Part shown: piece after piece, positions 24,731 through 34,884 of the stretch | How positions within the stretch are numbered: the first letter of the stretch is position 1 | Layout of the letters: each line of letters starts with the position of its first letter | From: Strigamia acuminata | Taxonomy: Eukaryota; Arthropoda; Chilopoda; Geophilomorpha; Linotaeniidae | DNA: 64,000 bases | Assembly: GCA_949358305.1 (NCBI GenBank) | Contig: OX442314.1 | Span: 29,745,118-29,809,117, forward strand | Direction: 5' to 3' | Notes under the pieces: model-generated | The model's input: only the letters and a program-made list of their open reading frames with translations | Databases searched by the model: none | What the model was told of the DNA's origin: nothing | Translations under genes and position numbers: made by a program

Positions 24731-25439
24731 AATTAAAGTTAGTTATGATTTCAAACGGTATAAAAGAATTTTGTTCCAAGCATTATTTAGGTAATATAGC
24801 GTTACAAAACCTAATGTCAGGAAATCTCGTCACATTTTAAACCGTTGCGGTGTAAAATAACGTTTTCCACTCAAAACTTTTACGATAAGTCTGTCAGTAT
24901 ATCAACCTTACATCTATTTTAACGATATTGAATATATATAACGTCCATTATGCACGGCCACGAGCCAAGCCAATAAATGTAGCAATAAATACTCGAAGTA
25001 TAGCAGAGAAGTCAAAATGTCTTACAGCGAAGCTCAAGGGGGCAAAATCGAACCGCTTTTCTGATTATCTCATTAAATCATTACAGACAAAAAAAAAAAC
25101 AAAATAAATAAAAACCAAATACTCAGAATTTAATTTCCAAAGCATGATCCTCTTAAGCGAAGGCCAATCACATTTGTCAACTAAAAAAAAAAGCCATTAG
25201 CCGATCTGCTCCATTCAAGACTAAAACAACAGATCTGAGCATAATGATTTCCCCCCCCCTCCCCACACACCCCCCCATATCTCCCTCACACTTTTTATGT
25301 GCGAATATGAGTGAAATGGCACGTGATTCATTGGAAAGGAGGAGGAAATCGACATAAGTGGGAGTGTGTGCAAAAAAAAAGCAGAGACGGAAATTCTGGT
25401 CAAAAGAAAACGGAATTGATCGTTACCAAACGCCGCTCG
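24731..25439. other. Noncoding stretch with C-rich tract
   Basis: A pyrimidine tract at 25250-25277 is mostly C. No gene. Confidence 0.4.
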
Positions 25440-26200
25440 ACTGACCGTGTCTTCGAAGCAAAGTGAAACGCGGACTTTGAAAAGGCTTTTTTTTCTTTTC
25501 TTTCTTTCTTTTTATACCTCTCTTTCTCTCCCTGAGCACAATTGATGGATAGGGGTGGAGATAAGAGCCAATTTGTAGGAGTTGCAGGGGTAAAAGTATT
25601 TGAGAGAGACGAGAGAGAGAGCGGCTTTTATTCGTGGCAGCGCGTTCAAACTGAAATGTTTCATTCGATTTGCTCCGTTCGAAATGGCTGTTGCAGGAGC
25701 CTTGAGCCAATGTCACATGCAAGGAGGAAATGTGTGCTGGAGTGTTGGTCAGGGGTACTGTCTACTGTGTAGCAAGTGGAGCCGTTGGCCGTGCGGCGCG
25801 GTTTTCAATTTATTTCCACCCGAGGTGTGGTTCGGTGTGGTGTGAAAGGTGGCTGGGTAATTGCGGAGGCTCTGTGGGAATTGATGATTTAAAACGGTGC
25901 AAGGATTTAGAGCGTCTAGCAGATGTTGTTGTTGCTTTTATCAGATTAGCACTATCTGTATGGAAATTGTAGTTGATGTTTATCGGTTGGGAGAAGTGTT
26001 GCGGTGCTCCGGGTCTGGATTATTCAATTGCAAGTTGCAGATGGTTGGTGGTGTTTGTAGGAGTGGAGTGGTTGTTGGGGTTTGAATAGTTTGTTAAAAA
26101 GATGTGTGGGCTTTTGTTGGGAGTTGGGATGTGGTTATTGTTGTTGTTGGGTAATGCGGGGATGGTGTGGATTTGTTGGTTTCGGGCGGACGGGATTTTG
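25440..26200. promoter_or_regulatory. Candidate promoter / first-exon region
   Basis: GC content rises here. A pyrimidine tract (25484-25530) is followed by GAGAGAGACGAGAGAGAGAG at 25602, the kind of GAGA repeat often found at arthropod promoters. Several overlapping plus-strand frames stay open between 25542 and 26085, and a splice-donor-like GGTAATT lies at 25856. No protein domain is recognised, so a 5' untranslated exon is as likely as a coding one. Confidence 0.22.
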
Positions 26201-26341
26201 ATTGTTTTTAATGTTGGGATTTTGCGTTTTTGTTTCGTTGTTGTGTTTGTTTTGATTTAAAAATTTGTAATAAAGCACCCTTCAAGTAACCCCGGGAAGA
26301 ATTGTTGCAGTAAATCAGGTTGAGGCAGTGGTGTATATCGT

Positions 26342-26640
26342 ATACCTACGAATTGCCCGCGGGTCTCTAATAGCGCGCGGGAGCACAATTGGAGGCACAG
26401 ATTTTTCGAAATGTGCCAAAAAAAGATGACAAATGAAACGTTTTGTATACGTAATTACCAAAACGTATGGAAAACTTTTCATTTGTCACAATTTTAGGTG
26501 TTTTTCGTTGCAGATACGTTCAATAAACCCAGCATTGGGCAATTGGCCAATTGGCCGATGCTGGGTTTAAATAGTCCGCGAGCCTATTTAATAACGCGCG
26601 GACCTCTATTTGTGCGCGGGCAAAATAATTTTTTTGTAAT
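26342..26640 (-). mobile_element. Relic of pogo-like MITE family P2
   Basis: It aligns along most of its length with the reverse complement of 34430-34685, including ATGAAACG, TATACGTAATTACCAAAACG, TAGGTGTTTTTCGTTGCAGA and the CCAGCATTGG region. The outer bases have decayed. Tandem AAT-start words of 18 bp with GCGCGCGGG are visible near the left end. Confidence 0.7.
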
Positions 26641-26993
26641 GAAAAACTGAAATCGAAGTTGTGGTCGAAAATTGCAGTCTTGAATAGTAGCCGCGGCTCT
26701 CATTCGAAGGATTATAGTAGTTTGCAACACAGGAATACAGCATTGTTTGATGAAACTGAAACATTTATTGTTTGTTTTTATTTATTATTTGGGATACACA
26801 TTTTGTAACAATTTCTTAAAATTGTTTTTAATTTTTCAAAATTTCTTGAAAATTGTTTTTCATTTATCAAAATTTCTTAAAAATTGTTTTTAATTTATTA
26901 AAATTTTTTAGAAATCGTTTTTAATTTATCACAATTTCAGTGGTTTCGCCGTTGCATACTTGTTACTTCGCTGTCCGGAGGTCATTAAATCGT

Positions 26994-27215
26994 TTAGTGT
27001 CGAAGACCGTTGAGGGAACTAGGTCTATCACATCTAAGAATTCGTAAAAGCTGCACGATCAATTCGTGCAAACTCGACATGATGAGCTTGGTGTGTAGGA
27101 CATTGTTCTCAGACATGCAACGACGCATGCATTTACAATTAACGTCTTTCTCGCCGGCTAAAGATTCCAACAGTTTAAAGGCTTCTAATTTTAATGTGCG
27201 AAGTCGTATGCGCAT
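26994..27215 (-). CDS. Unrecognised helical ORF, possible exon
   Basis: A 73-codon frame begins MRIRLRTLKLEAFKLLESLA and ends RCDRPSSLNGLRH before TAA. The frame stays open upstream to 27241 (TGA at about 27248). The predicted protein is rich in Leu, Arg and Lys and looks helical, and the stretch is less AT-rich than its neighbours. A T-rich tract followed by CGATAG lies upstream on this strand and could serve as a splice acceptor. No family is recognised. The plus strand is also open (27010-27243), so the frame may be accidental. Confidence 0.18.
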   Translation of the reverse strand: MRIRLRTLKLEAFKLLESLAGEKDVNCKCMRRCMSENNVLHTKLIMSSLHELIVQLLRILRCDRPSSLNGLRH

Positions 27216-27250
27216 AGATTTAGGGCGAAGGCGAATGGTGTAGATTCAAG

Positions 27251-27941
27251 CTATCGATAGGAATAAAAATTGTATTTTGGTTTAAAAAAAAAATTTCTAG
27301 ACATTCAGAATGAGACGATTTTCAGTCAATAATTAATACGGATCACATAAATAAGAAAAAAATTGAGACATTTATCGGATTTAAAAAGACTACAGACAAG
27401 ACGCTTAAAATTTTTATGTAATAATACCCCGATCGCACTACAGAGTTAAGCTAGCTTAACTTTTTATAACTAGTTGTTTAAATGTAGTGCGAACACAACT
27501 AGCTTATCCTAAGCTGGCTTATCATTTTTGAAACTAGATAAAATAATCTAGGTTTGGGAACTAGATTAGCTAGTTGTAAGCTAGCTTTACTGGCTTGTGA
27601 TGTCATGCTACCCAGAATGCATTCCCATTGCAGAGCAAACCATCATGGCTACCATGTCAACCACATGGAGAATAATGAATAAATACTCTGTAAATAATTT
27701 TGCTTCTGAATTTAAGTGAATACGCACAATTTTTATTTGATTTTTTAAATTGCAGATTCCATAATTAAATAAAATAAAAAAATAGATAAAATAAAATTTA
27801 ATTTGTTTGCATTAACTATTCCTGGTAATGTATGGACTTATTGTTGAGTAGTGTCTGGATAAGCCTTAAAATATGCTAGTAGTGTGGAAGGGTCTGGCTC
27901 AGCAACATAGGCTAGGCTAGCGATACACAAGCGATATAAAG
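27251..27941. other. Noncoding stretch with CTAGCTT-rich block
   Basis: From 27427 to 27600 palindromic words recur (AAGCTAGCTT, AACTAG, GCTAGTTG), and CGCACTACA at 27432 is inverted as TGTAGTGCG at 27484. It resembles one end of a DNA transposon, but the other end was not found. Confidence 0.4.
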
Positions 27942-28758
27942 CAGGGGTGCTCAAACTTTTTAGCGTTGCGACCCATTTTAAGAAAGGCGATCTTCCGCGT
28001 CCCATCTTCCGCATCGGTGCATTAAATTTTTTCAAAATGAACTACGACGCAGGTTGTTACAATTTTTCCATCCTACAAAATTCATCACTTTGGGGAATTA
28101 CAATAGCTATGCTCTGTCTGACCTTAAGAATAGAGAAAACTCCAGCCTTATTACTCCTAACTGTGGAGTGTGTGAACCCACAAGCTAAAGTAGTTCCTTT
28201 CTAGTTTGAATTTTTTAAATTTTTTTATTACTACATCAGTTAACTTGTATGTGGTGTGGTTTTGTGTATATTAACTAGGTAATAAAATGTTATTTCTCTT
28301 CATCCAATTAATGTGTAGTCTGTTTGTATTATGATTCGCTTATTTTTACACTCTATAGGTTAATTTTTGCCGGAAGTCAACAGCATTTGAACTGGTTATT
28401 GCTTGTTTTGCCTGGAACGATTCCAAAATGTCGTCAAACAACTCCGGTAGTTGTTGTGTTGTTACTAAAACCTGGTGTTTTATTAAAACCTGGTGTATTG
28501 TTCTACAAACCTCCATTTTTGGGAGTTTTGGCTGGTTTTTATAGGTTTTTGGAGAATTTTAGGTGGTTTGTTTGAAGATTTTAGAGGATTTTGTAGCTTT
28601 TCCTATCCTGTGTTGTATTGCACCCAACTACAGGCAGTAAGTTGGAATTGGAATCGACAAAAATAAAAAAAAAATATTGAGTAAAAAAATTTGGGAACGA
28701 AAATTTTGGGCGACAAAGTCATTGAACATTGTTGCGCCCCACAGTTTGAGAAACGCTG
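27942..28758. mobile_element. hAT non-autonomous element
   Basis: It begins CAGGGGTGCTCAAACTTTTT and ends with the inverse of CAGCGTTTCTCAAACTGTGG, classic hAT terminal repeats. An exact 8-bp duplication, ATATAAAG, flanks it at 27934-27941 and 28759-28766. At 817 bp it is far too short for a hAT transposase, and no recognisable piece of one remains. The exact duplication indicates a fairly recent insertion. Confidence 0.93.
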
Positions 28759-29240
28759 ATATAAAGCGATATAAAATGTAATTATAGTTTAATTTTCACA
28801 ATTTAAAACGTGTACAATATTTACAGTATATAACCGGTAATCACATTTTAATAGGTAAATTTGATTTTAAAAATCTTCGCTTTCGTGAAGGCAGACAATG
28901 TTAATCTATTTAGTTGTCATTTAAGGAACCTTACTAGCAAAGCAGCATTGTCCAACGTGCAAATTGATTTAGTGCACACCTGCCACACATTTGTCTTTGT
29001 ATTGGAGTTCCCAACTCAAAACAGATCACAATGAATCAATTTAAATCGAGCTTAATGGCTCATCTCTAAGGCATTACAGTATTGACACACAAAAAGACAC
29101 CCAATCGCAGATCAAACAAACACAAAAGTCAATCAATTCACTTTTAATTCTCACAAAATAAATAAAAAATAAATAAATTCTATCCCATTTTCGACTGGTC
29201 GCTTCTTATCGATTGATACGTCTCTCAGCACTCGGCGAGA
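28759..29240. other. AT-rich noncoding stretch
   Basis: No gene or element seen. Confidence 0.4.
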
Positions 29241-29402
29241 ATGGAGTCAACACTAGCAGATGGAAAACCGTCGAAAAGGAAGTGTAAAAATGTGTGCGAA
29301 TACTCCAGAGATGCCCAGATCCGAAGTTATCTCGGGGAGCAGGTGGAGCACGAAGCGCACGGGCGCCGTCATCGCGCAAGTTCGGTGCCAAAGATAAAAT
29401 AA
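29241..29402 (+). CDS. Small unrecognised ORF (53 codons)
   Basis: ATG at 29241 opens 53 codons beginning MESTLADGKPSKRKCKNVCE and ending ASSVPKIK before TAA. The composition is hydrophilic, with a KPSKRK cluster that could be a nuclear localisation signal. GC content is near 50 per cent here, well above the neighbourhood. No splice donor is obvious at the end, and no family is recognised. It may be a genuine first exon or short protein, or the remains of a degraded gene; the opposite strand is also open over much of 29206-29694. Confidence 0.22.
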   Translation: MESTLADGKPSKRKCKNVCEYSRDAQIRSYLGEQVEHEAHGRRHRASSVPKIK

Positions 29403-29912
29403 TCAGTGAAATGGTGATTTTTTTTCTATGAGCCATTTTGCCCATATGATGCTGGCCGTTCACAATGATCGCTTGTGCTGCTCGCCAATCCCCAAGTGGC
29501 GTTATAAAGGTGATAAAGCATTTTATTCTCTGTAGATAATGATATTGAATGTGATGAAGACGTTTAGGATATTCTAACAGGGCGGAATGAGGACCCACTA
29601 GTGAAATTAGAAGGCATGTGTGCTCGATAAGGGGAAGGTGGTGTGTGGATAACGGAGTTTTGATGATGTGTCTGGTGCTCTGGAGTCTGGACACAGATTG
29701 GTTAAAATCTCTCCAATAATCGCTTGGTTGGGGTCAGTCGGTTTGGATTTAGTGGAGATACTAAACAAACATTGCACGTTCCATTGGGGCATTTTTGCAA
29801 CCAACTGGAGCGTGCATTAGATGCAGGTTGATGGGGGTCTTCCGGTTATTCCAATTTTGGATGAAATAAGTTTTATTGTAGTGGGCTGAGTGGTTGTGGT
29901 TGAGCAGATGTA
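29403..29912. other. Noncoding stretch
   Basis: Moderate GC. The minus strand is open in overlapping frames (29206-29804), but the translation shows no domain. Confidence 0.35.
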
Positions 29913-30803
29913 CCGATTTTACCGATTAAGAGCCGCCCTCGAATTGTAGCCGCCGTCGAATAGTGTAAAAACTGGTGTTTTAAAGGGACGCGCCAATTGG
30001 GGAGAATTGGAGGTGGCACCATGTTTGGCTACCAGAGGGTCACTTCGGTGACCTACAATGTAAATGGGAAAGTCTACTTGTGTAATTAGGAGAGGAAGTG
30101 TATTTTGCATATCCTGTTTTATGAATAAATAATCACTGTTCAATGTACCGTACTGCCTCGATTTAACGCCGGGCGTATCTAAGCGCCGGGCCTCGATTAA
30201 ACGCCAGGAGATAGGCGGCGTGTAGTGCACTAAGTGCCGCCGAAAGCCGACTCGCCCGGGAGGGGGTCGGCTCGGAAAAATTAATAAACGCCCCAGCGTT
30301 AAATTGAGGCAGTACGGTAACCCCTGTATGTATGCGTGCTTCTTTTCCCAATCTCCAAATTCAGTTTAAATCCTGTGCCATCGGTGATCTCATCGAACAA
30401 TTCCAAATACAAAATCGAGTTGTTACTGCAACAAATAGTAGCCGCAGCTGAGGCACCAAGAATACCGTATTTTTGCAAAAGTATGGAGTGTCACCACCCC
30501 TATGTAAAAATATGTATAATAAAACACTGTTGTTGTTCTTGACCAACCCCATGGCCGCCATTGTTTGACCACCCAATTCAGTACATCTTTCACAACATCA
30601 ACCAACGGAAAGACACATCAAAGTACGGTATTGTTTTCGTATTTGACCTCACGAACGATGAATGCTTCGTTCGTGACGTTCAGACTTTGTTTGTTGCATT
30701 AAACAAATATGTAACGAACGAAAAACTGAAGTTGTAATTGCTGACAAAAATGGCAGTTTTGAATGAGAGCCGCGGGCCGCAGCTTTTAATCGATAAAATA
30801 CGG
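29913..30803. mobile_element. Pogo-like family P3 element, eroded
   Basis: The left end, CCGATTTTACCGATTAAGAG, follows a TA (29911-29912). The right end is the inverse of CCGTATTTTATCGATTAAAA (to 30803), but is followed by TG, so the right duplication has decayed. Words of 17-18 bp (ATTAAGAGCCGCCC, ATTGTAGCCGCCG) repeat at the left end. A P1 element lies inside at 30148-30317. Related right ends occur near 14977 and 26700. Confidence 0.5.
30148..30317. mobile_element. Pogo-like MITE family P1, intact
   Basis: 170 bp beginning CCGTACTGCCTCGATTTAAC and ending with its near-exact inverse, with TA on each side (30146-30147 and 30318-30319). Three GC-rich words (AACGCCGGG, AGCGCCGGG, AACGCCAGG) start 17 and 18 bp apart next to the left end. 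A TA duplication fits the Tc1/mariner/pogo superfamily. Confidence 0.85.
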
Positions 30804-31065
30804 TGTTAGGTTTCTATACGCTAATTTTATTTTTTTATGTTAAATATAGTTTGTTTGTTTTGCATCTTTGTTATTATATTTTGCATATTTACTGCTCACT
30901 ATACAGGGTGTTCACAAAGTCTTTAGACAATTTACAAAATTGTATACATGCCAACATTAAGTGGTAACAAATTGTTTTAGTATTAAAATTTTTATTGATG
31001 TTATGTTTTTTGTTTTGGACAACAATTGAGAAATTGGTTGAAAATAATTGAAAAGGAAAAGTATA

Positions 31066-31641
31066 CAGTCGAAGCTCTTTATAATGAATCGCGATAAAAT
31101 GAATTATCGATATAACGAATTGTTAAATATGATTTGGTTGGCCAGCCATAGAACACCATGTTAAATATTTTAAATATAACGAATTTCAATATAACGAATT
31201 ATTCGTTATAACAAACAAGTTTCTATGTACACTGTAATATCCACAAGCCCTTGTTATAACGAATTTTCAAAACTGAGACTAGCAACATCCGAAGCCCACA
31301 TTTAGAAACCAAAGGAAAATAAAATATTTACTGTTTTAAAATGGCTGCCAAACAAAAAACAATTTTGATTCCGGAGAAGTTGAACATTATTAATGCCACT
31401 GACGATTACAAGAAGCTATCAATTGTAGCAGATGAATTTAATTTGTCCGGTTCTACAATTTTCAACAATTTTAAAGAATTGGGATAAAATCAACATGAAA
31501 CTTGCATGTTTATGAATAAATAATACTCCGTATTATTTATGATGAAATTTAATTTTTTTTAGCTAATTCGTTTTAACGAACTCTCATTATAACGAATTGT
31601 TTTTCTGGAATCTTGCGATTCGTTATAAAGAGTTTCGACTG
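31066..31641 (+). mobile_element. Tigger/pogo element, internally deleted, both ends present
   Basis: 576 bp from CAGTCGAAGCTCTTTATAAT to its inverse CTTTATAA...CGACTG, with TA on both sides (31064-31065 and 31642-31643). The left end carries the TAACGAAT-type word at 15-16-bp intervals. Only the first 48 codons of transposase remain, so the element is non-autonomous. It inserted into the mariner-type relic. Confidence 0.92.
31341..31487 (+). pseudogene. Tigger transposase N-terminal fragment
   Basis: The frame begins MAAKQKTILIPEKLNIINAT and runs 48 codons through LSIVADEFNLSGSTIFNNFK to a TAA at 31485-31487. The pattern (K-L-x-I-I ... S-I-V-A-D-E-F-N-L-S-x-S-T-I) is the first helix-turn-helix of the CENP-B/pogo N-terminal DNA-binding domain. 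The second half of that domain and the whole DDE catalytic domain are deleted. If made, the peptide might bind element ends, but that is speculation. Confidence 0.8.
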
Positions 31642-31644
31642 TAC

Positions 31645-31915
31645 AATAATATGGTTATTCCACAAGAAAGAATAATTTACAAAGTTCTCCATAAGAATTT
31701 GAGGTGGCCCTTATTTCCCCTGGACTTCTTTTTGTGGGATTATAAGAAAGATATCACGTACTGTGCTAAGGTAAGGGATATAAATCATGACCTTAAGCAA
31801 AGATAACTGTCACCGTTAAGACCATCGATGAAGCTATGTTAAGGAGGACATGGACAGAAATTGAATATCATTTAGATGTCGTCAGTGCAACAAATGGGAT
31901 CCATATAGAAATGTA
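31645..31915 (+). pseudogene. Mariner-type transposase C-terminus, frameshifted
   Basis: The frame includes FPLDFFLWDYKKDITYCAK at about 31714-31770 and stops at TAA near 31804. One base out of register the homology continues as ITVTVKTIDEAMLRRTW and ATNGIHIEMY to about 31915. This is the standard C-terminal layout of the group (DFFLWGY-KD, then I-x-I, MLRR-W, then a G-x-H-IE tail). One indel near 31803 breaks it. The catalytic N-terminal two thirds are absent. Confidence 0.75.
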
Positions 31916-31920
31916 CATCT

Positions 31921-32525
31921 TTATCTACCAGTGGCATATGGCAGATTCTGTAGTTAGAGAAGAAAAGATGGAATTTTATCCTAAATGAGGCAATAGCCTG
32001 AGAAAACTGGCGTTAAGCTGAAAAAGTAAAGCGGGATATTTTTACCTATCAATAGGCATTTTGCACCAAAGCATTCCTCTGTCAATAGACACTTCCTCTG
32101 ACTTTTCATTTCTGCACTCTATTATTAGCTCCATTTTCTGCTGCACGCTGTTAGAAAATGGGGTTTCGCAGTGGGCCGGTAAATCTCGATTGTATTGGAT
32201 TAAGTGGGATTAAAATAATTTTTTTAAGATGAACACCGGAAACACACATACAGGCAAAGAGAAACAAATGTGTAAGGTTGTTCAATGATAAAATAACAAT
32301 TAAGAAATGGATTGCTTCAATCCAATAATTATTTGTCAACAATGTACTGTTGACTTTATTTATTATCTCAGCAAACAGACAACAGTATGTTGTGCTCTGT
32401 TTTTTTTTTATTTGTTAGAAAATGGTTTACCTTGAATGGCAACATTTTCATCTTTTAGTTGTATCGGCCAATAAATAATCTTAATCTTTTAGGTCATCTG
32501 TCTCACTAATTAAGACAAGCATGTT
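31921..32525. other. AT-rich noncoding stretch
   Basis: No gene or element boundary recognised. Confidence 0.4.
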
Positions 32526-32778
32526 CACTGGAAAAAAATATGACTTTGCAAATTGTAATTTAAATTAAATTAAATTTATTGTTAAATCTGACAAATTCGA
32601 AATTTACAAACTGTTAAGTTATTGTGGTGTCCATTGTAAAATGTCTTTTTAATTTTGTAAAGTTATTGTTTAAAACAAAAATTTACAATTTTTGTAAATG
32701 TGATTTTACAAAGCCGAAAGTTCAAATTTACACTTTTCAGCAATTAAAAAACGTGTAAAGCCATATTTTTTTCCAGTG
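32526..32778. mobile_element. 253-bp MITE with 3-bp GTT duplication
   Basis: The ends CACTGGAAAAAAATATGACT and its inverse (CCATATTTTTTTCCAGTG) are flanked by GTT at 32523-32525 and 32779-32781. The interior is rich in TTTACA/TGTAAA pairs. A single end of the same family (CAGTGGAAAAAATATGGCTT) is at 41887. Confidence 0.75.
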
Positions 32779-32926
32779 GTTGTAGTAAAAGTTACGTTCC
32801 GCACACACATAAGATCCCATGTTAATCTTCATTTCTACTCAAAAAGGCTTTTAAAATTCCATTATTTATGATTTTTGTAATAATTGCGTTAATTTTTTTG
32901 GGGAGCGACGGAAATTTTTTTTAAAC

Positions 32927-32966
32927 ATTAAGTGCGCCGCGAACAGAAAAAGTTTAGGAACTACTG
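32927..32966. mobile_element. hAT right-end remnant
   Basis: The end AAAAAGTTTAGGAACTACTG is the inverse of CAGTAGTTCCTAAACTTTTT, a common hAT terminal repeat. The partner end was not identified with confidence. Confidence 0.5.
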
Positions 32967-33972
32967 ACTTGTGAGTTAAATAGTTCAGCTTGAGTTTTTC
33001 ATAGAAGAATTATGAACCTGAAATATTGGAAAAGACAAAAACAAAAAAGTTTCAAATTGTTTTCTTCCAACTGAAATATCGACATGTCAGTCCAATTTTG
33101 ATACTATGAGATAAGACTGGGATTCATCAGTTATGTAAATACATACTGACATATTGATTTTGCAGGAGACATGCTGGAAATTGCATCGGATAAAACTTTT
33201 CGTCTTATACAATCTTTCGGAGTCTGGGAGTGCTTTCAATTTTAATTTTAATTTAATTTTTTTTTTAACTTTTTTTTTTATTATGATATTTTTTAAAATA
33301 TTTTTTAAATGGATTCAAGTGCCATTTTTAATTGGACCACTTATTTGGTTCGCTCGAGTATGCAAATGAATGAGTCAGGTGCACGTTGCAGCTCTTGTTG
33401 ATTTTAAATGGCACCAATTTGTAAGTGAATGGGCGACCATTTTGGAAATGAGATGTTCATCTGAATATGGTTAAGAAATGTTAATTTGAAATTTCAATTG
33501 TTTGCACAGTCATTGTTCGTTTAATCAAAAGTGCCTAATTGCCAACTTGGGTGGTACGGACTACGGACTGCACAACAATTTCTTAAAAATGTAAATTGTC
33601 CAGAGTGGAATGGAAATGGGCATGAATGAAGATTTGCTTGATGTGGTTTGAAAATCAATTGAGAGGGGAAAACATTTTGATTGGAATTTTGAAGATCTTT
33701 CGTCGGAGTTTAGCCGCTTCAGCCGACTCAATGTGTTAGGACTCTGTTCAGATTAGGTTTAGTTAAAGGTTGCAGTTGGAGTTAGTTTCTCGTGAAGAAA
33801 TTTTATTACATTTTAGTCCAAGACTCCAATAAGTCAGAAGCAGGTTTATGGTTTCTCTGAACTTGGGCAATGCTCTTTTTTGGGCCATATTCCAAGATTG
33901 TCAGTTTTTACGTCCAAATTAACTGCTGAAACAGAAAGCACAACTAGAGTGGTGTTTTGAAGGGATCCACCC
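32967..33972. other. AT-rich noncoding stretch
   Basis: No gene recognised. T-runs lie around 33258-33282. Confidence 0.4.
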
Positions 33973-34075
33973 CGGAATGTCTAATTACAAAATGTCTAAT
34001 ACCTAAATGTCTAAGCCGAAATGTCTAATGGACAAAATGTCTCATCCAAAATGTCTAATGCCAAAATGTCTAATA
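33973..34075. repeat. ATGTCTAA tandem words
   Basis: The word AAATGTCTAA or a one-base variant occurs eight times at 13-18-bp spacing with varying linkers. It lies about 70 bp before a run of telomere-type repeats. Confidence 0.8.
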
Positions 34076-34144
34076 ATTTTTTTTTAAGAATCTCAAAATT
34101 TGAAATACACAAATTTTTTTTTCCATTTTTTTTTCGGTTTTATT

Positions 34145-34194
34145 CCTAACCTAACCTAACCTAACCTAACCTAACTTAACCTAACCTAATCTAA
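34145..34194. repeat. Interstitial CCTAA (TTAGG) repeats
   Basis: About ten CCTAA units, mostly exact, with decay at the right end (CTTAA, CCTAAT). TTAGG is the common arthropod telomere repeat. The array is short and internal, so it is not a chromosome end. Confidence 0.85.
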
Positions 34195-34387
34195 ACCAAC
34201 AGATAGTTCACAATACAGCGACGCCACTAGCAAAATTTAAATGTTGCGCGAAGATTTTGTGCGAAGTTTCTGTTCACAAACTCGCTAAATTTAGAATATT
34301 CTTGTGACGCACACATACGCAGAACGGCTGCTCATTGTTCAATCCAAGATGGGGCGGGGGGCTTTGTTACAACAAGCGTTTTGATTG

Positions 34388-34429
34388 GTGGACGTCATTG
34401 TGAACAACAATTCGCAGCATTGTAAACTA
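34388..34429 (+). mobile_element. Right terminal repeat of the TTAA-flanked family
   Basis: GTCATTGTGAACAACAATTC and GCAGCATTGTAAACTA match the right end at 5255-5297. The match resumes after 34687 (GTCTTTAGA against GCCTTAAC). The terminal repeat has been split by the P2 MITE. Upstream at 34310-34350 the word CTCATTGTTCAATCCAAGAT also resembles 3967-3990 of the other copy. Confidence 0.65.
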
Positions 34430-34685
34430 CCGTATATCTTCAAATAATGCACCTGCGCGCTATTTGAAAAAAAAATTTGCTCCGTGCAAAAATATAGGCC
34501 CACGCAAATATTGGCCAATGCTGTGTTTTTTGAACGTATCTGCAACGAAAAACACCTAAAAGTGTGACAAATGAAACGTTTTTCATACGTTTTGGTAATT
34601 ACGTATACAAACGATTCATTTGTCCCGCGCGCAATTGGAGGTCCGCGCGCTATTAGAGACCCGTGGTCAATTCGAAGATATATGG
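34430..34685. mobile_element. Pogo-like MITE family P2, intact
   Basis: 256 bp beginning CCGTATATCTTCAAATAATG and ending with the inverse of CCATATATCTTCGAATTGAC, with TA on both sides (34428-34429 and 34686-34687). Three words starting AAT (AATTGACCACGGG, AATAGCGCGCGGA, AATTGCGCGCGGG, read from the right end inward) are spaced exactly 18 bp apart. Confidence 0.88.
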
Positions 34686-34884
34686 TAGTCTTTAGATGCA
34701 CTTTTTCCCGATGTAAACATCTCTAAAATCGTGGTGCGTCTTACAACCGATGGTGTTTTAAAATCGAAAAAAAAGATATTTCTTCTTATTGCCCACATGG
34801 TGGCGTTAAATACCACGTTTTTATCACGTTAACAAAAACTCAGGTTGCGCTTCAGCGCCTCCAAATGCTTGATCCGCCCCTGTA

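Larger units (their letters stand above)
30902..31920 (+). mobile_element. Mariner-type element relic split by Tigger
   Basis: The left end, ACAGGGTGTTCACAAAGTCT at 30902, is typical of a mariner/Tc1-type family. Downstream of a Tigger insertion (31066-31641) lies the C-terminal part of a transposase (31645-31915). Most of the gene is missing, and no inverted right end was found. The relic predates the Tigger insertion. Confidence 0.6.

Noticed and set aside
25423-25722. 99-codon minus-strand frame rich in Lys, Arg and Glu
   Set aside because: It arises from the GA/TC-rich tract. No domain, and the plus strand is open as well.
29206-29694. 162-codon minus-strand frame as a protein-coding gene
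   Set aside because: Translation shows no recognisable domain, and the plus-strand 53-codon frame in the same place has a more protein-like composition. Neither is convincing.
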